Of a DNA stretch of 64,000 nucleotides, positions 48,826-60,600 are shown in pieces (position 1 is the stretch's first letter; each line of letters starts with the position of its first letter). Where the stretch lies: assembly GCA_013433145.1 (NCBI GenBank), contig CM024187.1, positions 10,615,326-10,679,325 of the forward strand. The letters are read 5' to 3'. The stretch is from Ascaris suum. Its lineage: Eukaryota; Nematoda; Chromadorea; Rhabditida; Ascarididae. A program made the translations under genes and the position numbers. A model generated the notes under the pieces. It made no database searches. It saw nothing but the letters and a program-made list of their open reading frames with translations, and was not told where the DNA came from.

Positions 48826-49432
48826 TGTATTCCCCGCTGCTGAAATTGACGCATTTAAATATCTCCATGAAAAATGTCATACGGTTCATAGTAACTTCTG
48901 ATATAAAGTTTCATAAGCTAGAGGTCGAGGTTCTTTTTCTACAGACAGTCTTTATGATCGTGGCTCTTTCTTGAACCTGATCTTCACCAGAGGTTGAAGG
49001 GTTCCTCTTTCGCTGAGTCACTCAAAATTGCAAATGTGTTCTACGTGTTCTGCAGCACAGATTTATTGAACACTCTCGAAAGATCTTTACTACTTATTGC
49101 TGATTCGTTTTGGAATACCGCGTTCTGCGTATAGTTCTCTTGTTTGGTTTCTGATAGCATGTTGCCAGAGAACGTTTGTAAGAGCCTCGTTCTTATTGCT
49201 CCTAACAAAAATTACTGTGGTACATACCAGCCAAATTACAGCATCAAGTCAAAAATTCTTAACCTGGTAGCACGGTAATATCACAGGCACGTATTTAATC
49301 TATCACCTTACTACAAAGCTGTGCTCGCCTTTTTCCGACACTCCGATCCCAGAAAGATTTAAATTTTCCTCTCTTTAGTCGAAGTCGTCAGTTCCAATTC
49401 GCCAAGAAGTGATGCACCACAGTGTTCTGCAC

Positions 49433-49560
49433 AGTCTCCACTTTTGTGTTCCAAGATGCTGTGATCTATCGCCTATCGAAGTCGTTAATACCCCTAACTT
49501 TCTAGATTTCAAGCAGCAACTGAGTCCCTTTAATCTTTATACTACTGCTGTGCAGTGGAC
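49433..49560 (+). pseudogene. Decayed C-terminus of a non-LTR retrotransposon ORF2
   Basis: The translation DLSPIEVVNTPNFLDFKQQL matches the typical end of CR1-type ORF2 (WN-LP-EVV-APS---FK--L). It has the same orientation as the reverse transcriptase fragment 0.7 kb upstream, so both are probably remnants of one element whose middle is too decayed to follow. Confidence 0.45.
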
Positions 49561-50913
49561 AATGAGAGGTGTTCGGATCTCTTCGCCCGGATGCGTTATT
49601 GGTGCTTCGCTTTTTTCTTCTGTTCTTGCTTCCAGCTGCATGATGTGCTAGCCTTCCTTTTATTCATGCTCACATCATCTTTGCAGGTTCTTCCACTTCA
49701 GGACGTTGAAATAATAAAAACCTCGGTAGGCCAGAGACAACTATTAGTTCCTCCAAGACAGTTCATGTCAGCTGTGAGAAAGAGTAATCGGACAAAGAAG
49801 CATAAATGCTGCATGCAACAATGATCTATGGACTTGAACGAAGGTGAAATTCCCGTGCTTTGCCTGAAAACCCAAAAAGCGCAGATCCAACAAAAGTGCA
49901 TCAAAGATCTCGTTGATTAGCGGGCTATTTGTGTACGATTTTACGAAAACAATACGTCATTAACTTCTAGCATCGTGAGTTTGAAGAACATTATTACCAG
50001 AGATATCACAGCAAGAGTTCGCGTCTAACGTCCTGTACATAAAACGAATCCCGACGCTCGAGCTGTAACTTTGATATGTGGCACTTTGCTGGTAACATAC
50101 CACAGTAGCGCGATGTTAATCTTTTATGCGAATAGCAATACCTTGTCTCTGGTAGCCGGAAGCCCTACTACTGTGAGTGGGTTAGAGTTGATTGACTAAA
50201 GGACTTTGCGAAAATGCGAATACTAAAATGTCTATTGCCTGTCACACGCCAAGGATCCAATCGCAACCAAGACTCACCAAAGCGTTCTCCATGGGATGCT
50301 TTGGGCAAAGTAAAAGGAGAGAGAAGAATCAGGATTACTGCTTGCCTAACCAGCGACTAACTCGACGAAAGCACTTACGTTGACTTACGTTTGCGAATGA
50401 ACTCAGTTCAGTTGAACATTGGCTAAGGATTTCTACAAAGATGAGCTAGGGAAGAAGTTTAATGACATCAATCTGCTGAGAATTCACGTGCCACAGGCAG
50501 TGAAAAGTTTGAACTCGACAAACCTGTATGAGTTTGAAAGTGTGATCAAATTCGCAAAGAGAAATTTCGAGTCGGTGGAGTAGGAGTGAAAGAGAAGCTT
50601 TTCGGTTCGAATTTGATCAAGCCGTAGATCTGACCAAAAAATATTCCTAATCGAAGTGTCCTGTTCTTTTATTATCTTTACGACCAGTCGATCGAAGCGT
50701 ATTGGTTGAAAGGAGCACGTTGTTTCAGTTGTAATTTTAGTGATATCGACGACAGACTGTTATAGGATGTTCGCTACCAGCTGTGTACAAATGAATAATA
50801 TCACTTCCAGCAGCCGCAACTCTTAACCGGAAACGTGTAAGCCATAGCAGACTAGCCTAGCAGATACTAAAACTTGCAGTAAGTTGTGAGAAAGCTTCGC
50901 AATGACGATGTAT

Positions 50914-50919
50914 TTATTT
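50914..50919 (-). terminator. AATAAA polyadenylation signal overlapping the stop codon
   Basis: On the minus strand the CFAP57-like frame ends GGC AAA AAA TAA ATAC, so a canonical AATAAA spans the stop codon at 50917-50915. If used, the 3' UTR would be only about 10-25 nt. Confidence 0.45.
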
Positions 50920-53900
50920 TTTGCCCACAAAGCTAATCAGTGATAACACATTATGTTCCAGCTTGCGGGAGTTGTAAACGTTCTTCGACAATTCATCGAT
51001 TTTTGCGTTTATCTCTTGAAGCTTCCGTTGCGAAATCCTTAGCTAAAAATTACTATTCATTAATATAAGGAATGCAAGGTAAGTGTATCTAACAATAAAT
51101 AACTTCTCTAAGTGTATAACCAGGCACTGCAAAGTACTAAGTATATAAATTACTAGTTACTGTAAACTGATAGCTACGAACCGTAGGAAGTACTATGAAG
51201 GAAGAGGAGGTACGTGACAGTAGTAACGTAAACACCATTCAACATATGTAACATATAAGAGGTGCAGATTACAACAACACCGTATCGCATGACTAATTAC
51301 GAGAACTCACTGAGTCTTTAAGGTCGATTCAGCGACCTCTTAGCCTTAAAATTTTACATGCCACTTTAAAGTAATATTGCAACACTCAATACTTTCTCAC
51401 CTGCGCTTTTTCGCTTTGTAGCTCCTTTTGCGTTGCAGCAAGGCGATGTGTTAACTGCGTTATTTTTTCAAGGTCCGTTGCCTGTTTGCCTTCCAGCTCC
51501 TTTACATGGCTTCGTTCCTGTGAATCAAAGCAAAATGCCTTATAGCGCTGCTTCGCTCAAATTTAATAGCGGAAGGGAGAAGGCATCTGCTTGAGAGGAA
51601 TAGAGAACAGGGGGGGGGGGGGGAAGGAGGGTCAAAGTGAAGTAGACAGGGAGACAGCAAGGAGTCTAAATTGCATTGGCTGAAGTTTTAAAAAAAACGT
51701 AATGTGCTAAATGTATGCCTATAGGCTGTCAACGTCCATCGCAAATTCTCAATTTTCTGCTCCATTCTGCTCGATACACAGTTTGCAAATTATCTCCATT
51801 TCTACAGTACTCATAAAATTTCGCTTCAGCTGTGATTCTCCTCGAACAACAAGTGCAGTCATTTTTGTTCGCTTATATATGTGCTGGTTTGTTGCAGCGA
51901 TCATTCAAACGTAACAAAATCGAACTCAATGTTTAAGTTGCTTTCCATTACGGCATAGCAGAGCTATTTATCCACCGCGAGCACAGTGCGAAAAGATCAT
52001 TTGTGTGTTTGTAAAGGGAGGAGGTACTTCGTGAAGAGGAACGGATGAAGGGGTGAGGGGGGGGGGGTTCCTGAATTGAGATTCACCGCACAGCCTCAAA
52101 AGCTTTGTTGAAAAAATCATCTCTAATTTTATGCAATAAATGCTGAGAGCGCAAGAAATGCAAATGTGGTGGAAGGTAAACTTGAATGACGATAAACAAA
52201 ACGAACAAGAATTCAAAAGAACAAGACTCACATTTTCAGTTTTTTTGCACTCTTGTTCTATTCGTTTCTTGAGCTGAGCCACTTCTCTCAGACTTGTATC
52301 CAATTTCGTTTGTGAATCATTTGCAGCATTGAGTGCTTCGTCCCTCTCTTCGGTTAAAATAATACACTGGAAAAAACGTTTCACTGTGGAAAACTTCAGA
52401 AGTTCGTAGTTGTAGACTTTTGAAAACAACAAGCAGAACAAATAATGCGGCAAGTTTATGTATGGATATGAATCTCTACTTTTTCTTTTGCGAAACACTA
52501 TAACGCTTCTAATGGGAAAAAGCAAGATTCAGTGGGCAAAGGATACACCAAGACCAGTAAACAATTAGATTCTTTTCCGGCCTGCTTCGGCTGCTTTACA
52601 TGGGTATCGCTCTGGACTAGAATAACGTGCTCGCGCTCACAGCAAGTTGGAACCACAAACACCCTACTGTAGCATCTTTTTTTTACTGTTTGCAGAGCAT
52701 GATGTGCAGGAAAATAAGTAGTTTTTCGAGTGACCACTATTCTTCGTTATGTGAACCAGTTGTTGCGAAAGAATTCTACATAGCATAAGACTGAAGCAGT
52801 AGTCATCTGTTAGCATCTGGTGTTCTAGTCCTGAACATAGTAAAAGGCTAATTTCTTTAGTCGAAGTCTGATAGCTGATATAATTTTTCTGTACTTTAGA
52901 AAGTAGCAGCTGGAATGCTCACTGTTGTTTTCAATAGAATGAGTTCACTCTCGAGCTCGGCTATTTCCTTGACATGGTTATCCTTAACAGCTTCCTGCTT
53001 TTCTTTCATATTTTGTAGCTGCTTCTCATGGCTAGCAAGCATTTGATGTCGTGCTTGGTCCTCGAGCTTAATCGTTTCTTCCAGCTGTAAAAGTTTCGAA
53101 TTTTCAGCATCAACTGCACTAGAGAACTGCTTCAATTACAATAACACAGTGAATGATAACTCGAATACTTACTCTTATTTGTTCGCACTTAATAAGCAGC
53201 AGTTAGCGCTTTTTAATGTTTAGTGATAGTGAATTCAAAAAGCTTTAGTTCATTTAAATTGCGAGCGTTTAGGGCGTTTTTGGCAAATGTTTTGCCTCTG
53301 AAAAATATTTCTCCTCCTCGGTAAGGCCATAGCGAAAATAAACCGTTCGTTTTATTCTAGTGCGTTTCAACTCACACAGTTGTTCTCTCGTTGCATATCA
53401 ACTAATTAGCTTTTCTAAGATCAGCGTTGGAGAGAACAAGCCTCTGAATCCAATTTTATTTTCCTAGTTGATATGTAATTTCATAGAATTACCACTCGCA
53501 ACTCATAAAAATAGAGCATTGTTAAATTCGGAAAATGTCTGGCCATCATTCAGTTGTGCCACACAAAATTCGGAAAATGCCTTTCAAAATTTTTAGCCAT
53601 CCTGCGACTAGTTGGATACAAACTTTTGCCTTCCTTTTGCCAAAGTGAAATACACGTTTTTCAACAAGGGATTAAGTTTACATACAGTTAAGTTTATTTA
53701 GTTTGCAATGATGAGAGTCCGACGTACTATAACCTGAGGGAATGCATTGGAGTGGAAGAAGGAACGTTCCAAAGCGACCATGACGAAAATTCACATTTCA
53801 TAGCTGCAGCATTGTGATGAAGAGGACACACGCTGCAGGCATTGGAGTAATGTAGAAAACAAGAGAAGAACGGGTGCCCAACATCGTTTTGCACAGATAC

Positions 53901-54631
53901 CCTAAAATGAAAGCAGTAAATGAGCACTTTGAACTCAGCCCACCTGATCGATACGTTGCTGTTGCTTGCAAATGAATGCATGAAGATTGTCCTCAGTGAA
54001 ATTGAATGAGTGGATCAGGCGGTTACGTTCTAGGTATGCGTCACGTTTAATTTCCTCAATTTGCTGGCGCAGATTCTGCTCATTTTTCAATGAGTTCCTA
54101 ATCTGATCATCGAGTGTCTTCTCGTAGCGTTGTTTCTGCGAGAGTGCCTCATCGTCGTAGAGCTTACGAAGATTCTCCATAGCTACACCGCTAATCAACT
54201 GCGCATTCTCGAGCTTCTCTTCGATACGCTACAAGGACAGATTCTTTTGGAAACTGAATTCATCTGGATTAATGAAGTGTCGTTCTTTTCCAATCAAACC
54301 TCTACAGCGTTTAATTTAGAGTTGCATTCCTTCTTTTATTAGGAAACACTTGCAACATTTTAAAACCACTGAAAACAATAGCACATTTCGTTGTTATGTA
54401 GAACATCTATGGAAGCCTAATGTGTATGAAATATTTGAGAAAGCAGATATGACGTCTCTTAATAATTGCACTAACCTCGACTTTCTCATTCATCATCGCC
54501 GAGTTTTGTTGCAATTGTTCTCTTATCGTCTTAATTTCCGCTTCTTTTGACAACCTGCATTCTGTGACGACCTTTTCCGTTTCTCGTCGAATGAGGTTTC
54601 GCTCAACGTCGAGCTCTTTGACAAGTGTCCT
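50915..54631 (-). CDS. CFAP57-like gene: coiled-coil half and stop
   Basis: Exons: 54631-54476, 54228-53944, 53126-52923, 52366-52232, 51517-51401, 51043-50915; all are phase 0 to phase 0, so any could be skipped without a frameshift. The translation is continuous heptad-like sequence: RTLVKELDVERNLIRRETEK, RIEEKLENAQLISGVAMENL, NSLKNEQNLRQQIEEIKRD, EETIKLEDQARHQMLASHEK, LREVAQLKKRIEQECKK, ERSHVKELEGKQATDLEK, and finally LRISQRKLQEINAKIDELSK with the stop. The exon at 53126 could start three bases earlier (AAG acceptor, adding Gln). Confidence 0.8.
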
Positions 54632-57600
54632 CTAAAAAGTTAATAATTATGTCCTACACTTGTTTTATGAGTGCTGACTTTTGAAAATGTTTAAGCGAGC
54701 TGGTAAAAAAAACAGGATAAGAAAATAGAAAACGTCCGCCAATAGAATGATAAACTACAGTGTCATAATAACGCAGCGATTTGCTTGTAAGTGCAGGCAG
54801 AATGTGAAACGTCGAGATTTATTTCGTGACTTATGCAGGCTCGATTAATACATATCACTTTTTTATTGCTTATATCTTAGCAATAAATCCGATGAATGAA
54901 GAGAATTTAAATAAATTTCGTGACGTGTAGAATTCACTACCGCATAAAAACGAGATTCTAAAATGGAACTCGACGAATTTTTAAAAAAGTTCAAGAATGA
55001 GTGATTAAAGCGAAGTAAATATCACACTGTAACCTTACTGAGAATTCCGTCGTTAGCGTTTCAACCGCATCTCACTTACCAAGTTCGAGAGTTCATCAAG
55101 TGGGCATAGAACTAGTTCATCATTGTGTTGTGTATCATTCGAATCTTCGAAACGAAAATATGCAACGTGTCCATCCTTGAATCCAACGTAAAAAAGTGAA
55201 CAGTGCGTTGTTGACGACGTCTCAAATAAACAAATACGCACATCGCGTCTTAGAATCATCAAGCAATGCAGTACGAAAGGAAAAGAGAAACTCAGTTCAC
55301 TTCGCACGCTAGTCAAAACAATATCACCTGTTCGAGTGCATCGCTTTATTTTGAATTTGGCACTGAAGATTTCCTTGATTTCAACTCTGAAAAAACTGAA
55401 GTTCGGATTGCGAAATGCAGTGCGCATAACTACACAATAAAGAGGGTCTCCTATGCGACTCTCCATGACTTTTTATCAACTTTCAGCTCCTTAAGAATTT
55501 GCAGACATTTCGCAGCAGGCGAGGCATTCAATCGCGTCACAGAAGTTGATCGTTGTGTGTAAAACACTGTTAATTAAGTATAAGGGCGTTGTTGTATGTT
55601 TTATAATCTGGTGACAACTTATGAATTGGTTAATCTAATGAGCGAAATGCAAAAGCACGTACCGTGCCATTTCATCCGCTACGTTTAACTCCTTATTCTA
55701 TACAAAGGAGTTGCGGAATAGTTATTTTTGTCTATACTGAAGCAGCTCACCATCGTGATGGGTGAAGAAATATGTGTATGTAGAACAGTGATGCTATCGA
55801 GAACGTCGAATGGTAAGTGAACTACATGACCGGTAGAAGAGCTGATCAGATGGCCATGATGTCCATTCGCCAAGCGTGTCGACACTCCAGTATAGCCGAT
55901 ATCTGGGGTGTAACCGCTTACCTGCTCAATTTCCTCAAAAGATTTCGGTGAATAATTTTCAAAAACTACAGAATCCTTCCTAAGAAAAGTTTGTTCATTC
56001 TTAATCGTCCTATCTGTAGCGCATGGCACTTTTCACAAGCGCGTATAGCGAAAACTGAGTTAAAATTTCAAGGTGAAAGCAAAGAGATTTCTGAACTCTA
56101 AGGCGGTGTTTATTAATGACGTTACTATTGTTTGCTTTTGTGATGGGCGTCCCCATTCCACGTCCTTGGCCTAAGTCGACGTGGTTCTCTACTGGATAGT
56201 TCACATTACATGAAGGCCGTTGTCAGCGTCTTACGGCATACAGCTAACAAGCATTTAGTACCATCAGCGTTATTCTTCCTTCTCTTCTAGATTCACTATC
56301 GTTTCCCTTAGCCTTTCGTTTATACTACTCAAATATGACTTATTGCGCAAAACAGTATAAAACAATCACTATGTTTAGATATGTCAGAGTCAGTGGAAAG
56401 CATTTTTTGACATTATGGGTGAAAATTTCTTTCGCAGTTACTTCTCATATTTATATTTTTTAATTCTGTGAAGGCAAACGAAGGTACACGTATACGTTCC
56501 CATAAGGCACACAGTTCGCAAACGTCCTCTACTACGTTACTGCCCAGAGCCAAAAAAAGATGCTAGATATTGCCACAGGAACAACCGCAAACCCCTTTCT
56601 AACTGCGCGGATCGGTCAGTAACTTGCCAGCAAGCAGTAAAACATGCTGAAAACTGCAGACATCTTATTTAATGATCATACTCACCGAATTTCCCAACTC
56701 TGATTTCTATGTTTCCCGTCTATGAAAATATCGAATAGGTGCGTCCTGGGTTGAAATTGCCGAGAAGATAGATAGAGAGATACAAGGCAGATTCACACAT
56801 AAGTGAGCATAGGTGAGACATAGACATGCATGATGAGCACAGAAATGTCAAAGCAATGAGTTAGTCACCTCTTGAGAAGTAAACTTGCAGTGCTTACTTT
56901 AGCGTTGAAGAATTTGGTGACGACGAATTTTCTATTGAGCGCGTAAACTGCACCATCTTCAACAGCGATATCAACGAAAAATCGCATTTTCAATTCGATA
57001 CTCCAGAGTATGGAACGGGTACTGACATTGATTATACTTATCGCATCGCCTACGGACAACAGTCCAAGTTGACTGCCATCATGTGACCACTTCAACGATT
57101 GAACTTCCTGAAAATATTGGAAATCGTATTCATTTACTCTTAGTTTCGACAAGTAAATTTATTTGCAATAAAGAAGTGAGGAAAGTGTTCTCCACTTATG
57201 GTTCTTTATTTGGCTATTGTTGAAACTATCTTGTTATGAAATATAAAAAATAGTCGCTAATTTAATGAAGTCTGAAAAACATTTGTAGGCAATTTTGGAG
57301 ACTTTCCCCTGAAAAATTTTTGAATACATTCGGCAGTATTTCGTTGCAGCAATTTTATGTTATCAATTATCCGAAATTTGCTTTTAATGTCAGAATTTTC
57401 GTGAAGTTCTCGTCCCTCTTCCGCGCTGTGCATGGAAGTTCAACGTGAAATGACGACTGACGAAGATTACTGCTGAACCTGTTTGAAAACGATCGGGAAT
57501 CGGACGGTCACTCGCTGTGAACTCAACTCAATTATTAGAAGCTCGTCATCCAAGCATACAGCAATCTGCTCTGTTTCCTCGTCGACTGCAATCTAAAAAA

Positions 57601-60600
57601 GTCCGTTTCAGACGGCAGAACAGCAATATGAAGATGTCAGCATTTATGCATGATTATTAAAGCAGGTTCAAATGCTGCAGCTGTTTGATTAGAAAGGCCT
57701 CTTGAGTAGAACGAATCTTCAGAACGTTGAAAGAATAGGGCTTCTTATTCGATAAAATATTATTATTATGTAAGTGGAAGGGATATGCAGAAAAAAATTT
57801 CCCTCTTAAGTTTAGACTAAAATATTGAAGTTTTCATTGATATTTATGCCACCTTCTCTATCTCAAAATTCTAATCGAAAATGAATAAACTGCAGCAGAG
57901 TTTTGAACTGTACTATGGTGTGGGCAAAAGTTTTATCGGATCGCAAAGGTATTGTCAGTACGCAGCAATCTGAATTTGATCTAGAAACCTAGATATAATT
58001 TGAACTAGGGAAGAATAAAGCGATAACTGCAGTGCGATGTCGATGTGGTTTTCCTATAAAAAGCAAAGAAATTCAAGCACATCAGCCAACTTTTCCAATG
58101 TGTCCTTCAAAGAGCAATTTGAATTCCCTCAACGAGTGATAGACAATGTGGAATAGTGCAATGCGTGTCGGAAATGCAACGAGTAGCGAATGACCGTGCG
58201 CAATTAATACAACCGAAATCGCTCCTTCTAATTCTCCGTACGCAACCAGCATTCTGAAATAAGTGAAGCATTCAGTTACAACAGTATGGAAAAAAAGTGC
58301 TTGTGTACGTTATCACAAATTGAAAATTTCTGAAATAAGACATGCACACTACAAATACAATAAAATATCAGTGAAATGCTATAAAAACAAGTAAAACACT
58401 ATAAAATACAACTAAAATACTAAAAGTAAAGTGAAGACAAAATACTATTTCATACAGTGCAACACCTCGGAAAAGATTCCGGAAGGCTCAAATGGCTTAG
58501 TCGACAATATTTGCCAGCACGACGAGTAGGGATGATATGGTGCATAAGAAAGAAATCGCGCAGATAAATTAAAGGGTAGAACTTCGGCAAAACACCTGTG
58601 GCAGCATCTTCTGGAGCAATTCAGCAATTCCGCCAGCGCTAAAAGATATTTGCACATCGCCTTTCTCAAAATCCGTGCTTCAAGCAACTGCTTATTTCGT
58701 GCGCTTACAAATGTTTTTCTTCCGTGCTCTGAATGCACCATGACGTGAAAAAGCGGTGCCATAATGAAAGGACTTTCGCCTCATCAACAGTCACTCACGC
58801 ACGCAGCGACTCACAAGTGCACTTTTCAACACTTTGCCTATGTCATTCATGCACTCTTCATCTGCATAAACAAGACTATTTTCGATTAAGAAGTCATATT
58901 GATTTCATGACTGTGAGTGTTGCGATCAATTTACTATTGAAAAACTATATGTGTATTCGGTCGAGGTGAAAGTTGGTTTCCTTTTAGAATTTGTGCCACT
59001 TCCAACATTTGTATTCTCAAGATCTTCATTCTAACTCTTTTTAGAGGTTTTCAAGTAGAAGATATCGATAAAGAAGTAAAAGTCGTACTGGGAGCGAATT
59101 GCAGTGACGATTATCAAGCCAGAAGAATCGAGCGAAACAACTCGTTGACATCTCAGTGAGACATGGAGCGAAACAATCGCTTCCGTGTGCTTCATAATAA
59201 CGATTCTAGCCCCTGATCCGCAAATAGCATCCGTGTACCTAGTATTTGCTGTATTTTTAATGAATCGAGGAGTGGTATTTTCCGATATTTTCGGCAGCTC
59301 ACGGTGAGGAAAATCATGACCGCGAAACGCTCTTTCTCACAATTCACCTTCTATACACCTCAACATTACAAAAAAATTAGTCTAAAGGGACTGTTCCAGT
59401 TTGAAATTTATTCAGTACATATGGAATGGAAAAATTGCTAAAATTTATCGAAGTGAAATGTCCATCTATAGAGGATAGTGCTTTATGCAAGAAATGAATT
59501 ATAATGTGCAAATTATTAACGTGAAAGAACGCTGGGAAAAAATTTGACCAAAGCTAGTAGTGCAATATTTCTTCACTAAGACTGTTTAAAGATTAATGCC
59601 TCAAAGTGGATGAAGAGGGAATGCACTGTGAAGATTCTATAGCACATTATTGATGGCGCGGTAACGAAGCGCCATAGAAAAGGGAGCCAAGAAATAATGA
59701 TGTCGCCTGCACAATGCTTCTTTCAAAAATGTCGAGATTTGCTGGAGCACACCGTATAGAAAGCATAAAATAGGCGCCTAAGATTGTCAAAGCCTGTGGC
59801 GCGATATCAAAGTCCCGAATTCGCTCATCAGGCTAACCACTTTTATGAGCTGCTAAAATAGAATAAGCATTCACATTTTAACTGATCGAACCGCCGATAC
59901 GATTTGCCTACAAAAGACAAGCTTCTTCTTTTTTTAATCTGACTGGTGCGAATGGAAACTTCGATCTTGCAGAATGTATAAAAACTTAGTGCCATCTTGA
60001 AATGAATGTTTCCTTTCGACGTTGATTGGTCAGGATGGATAAATGTTGGTGGAGGAGACCGACATGTTGCGTAGATTATAGGCAACAAATATCGTAGCTC
60101 AAGCTTCGGAACTATAGGATGGAAATTCGTCGGATGGAGAAATAAGCGCAAACATGACGTCTTAATAATATGCGTTGTGAAACAGCGTATAATCAGGTCA
60201 AAATCTAGGCTAGAACGACTATTGCAATGGAGATCGGAGTATACAGCACATGTTACCTCAAGGAACCCATCCACAGTGCATTTCCGTCACTGTATAAGTA
60301 GTAGTCACTGGAAGAGTCCAAAACTAGCGATTTGATGAAGCCCGGTGATCTCAGCGTGGATACCTTAAAAGTTTCTTCTATGAAAAATTGAATTTTCTAG
60401 ACTTCAGGAAATTAGATGGGGTTAATATTAGTCTTCAGCCGCTTTGATTTCACGAGCTGATGGCTCATCTAATGGCCTTATATCATCCCAGTTAGGTAAT
60501 CTTATTGATGTCACCTCAATAATTTAGCGGCAAACCACGAAGCCTGTTAAATAAGTACAAATTTGAGATAGCACCTTGACGACAGTTTTTTGTTATCAAG

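Larger units (their letters stand above)
44130..50914. other. Intergenic region rich in transposon-derived sequence
   Basis: 6.8 kb between the TPS start codon and the 3' end of the CFAP57-like gene. The first few hundred bases should hold the TPS promoter and 5' UTR. A GC-richer block at about 44770-45090 resembles a dispersed repeat. A GT-rich simple stretch lies at about 46870-46910. The large inverted repeat (47302-48701) and decayed non-LTR retrotransposon fragments (48661-49560) occupy the middle. No intact gene was seen. Confidence 0.5.

Noticed and set aside
58445..58762. 105-residue minus-strand frame as a WD40 exon of the CFAP57-like gene
   Set aside because: An exon is expected near here, but none of the three frames gives a WD-like segment with matching phase at both ends, so I left it unresolved.
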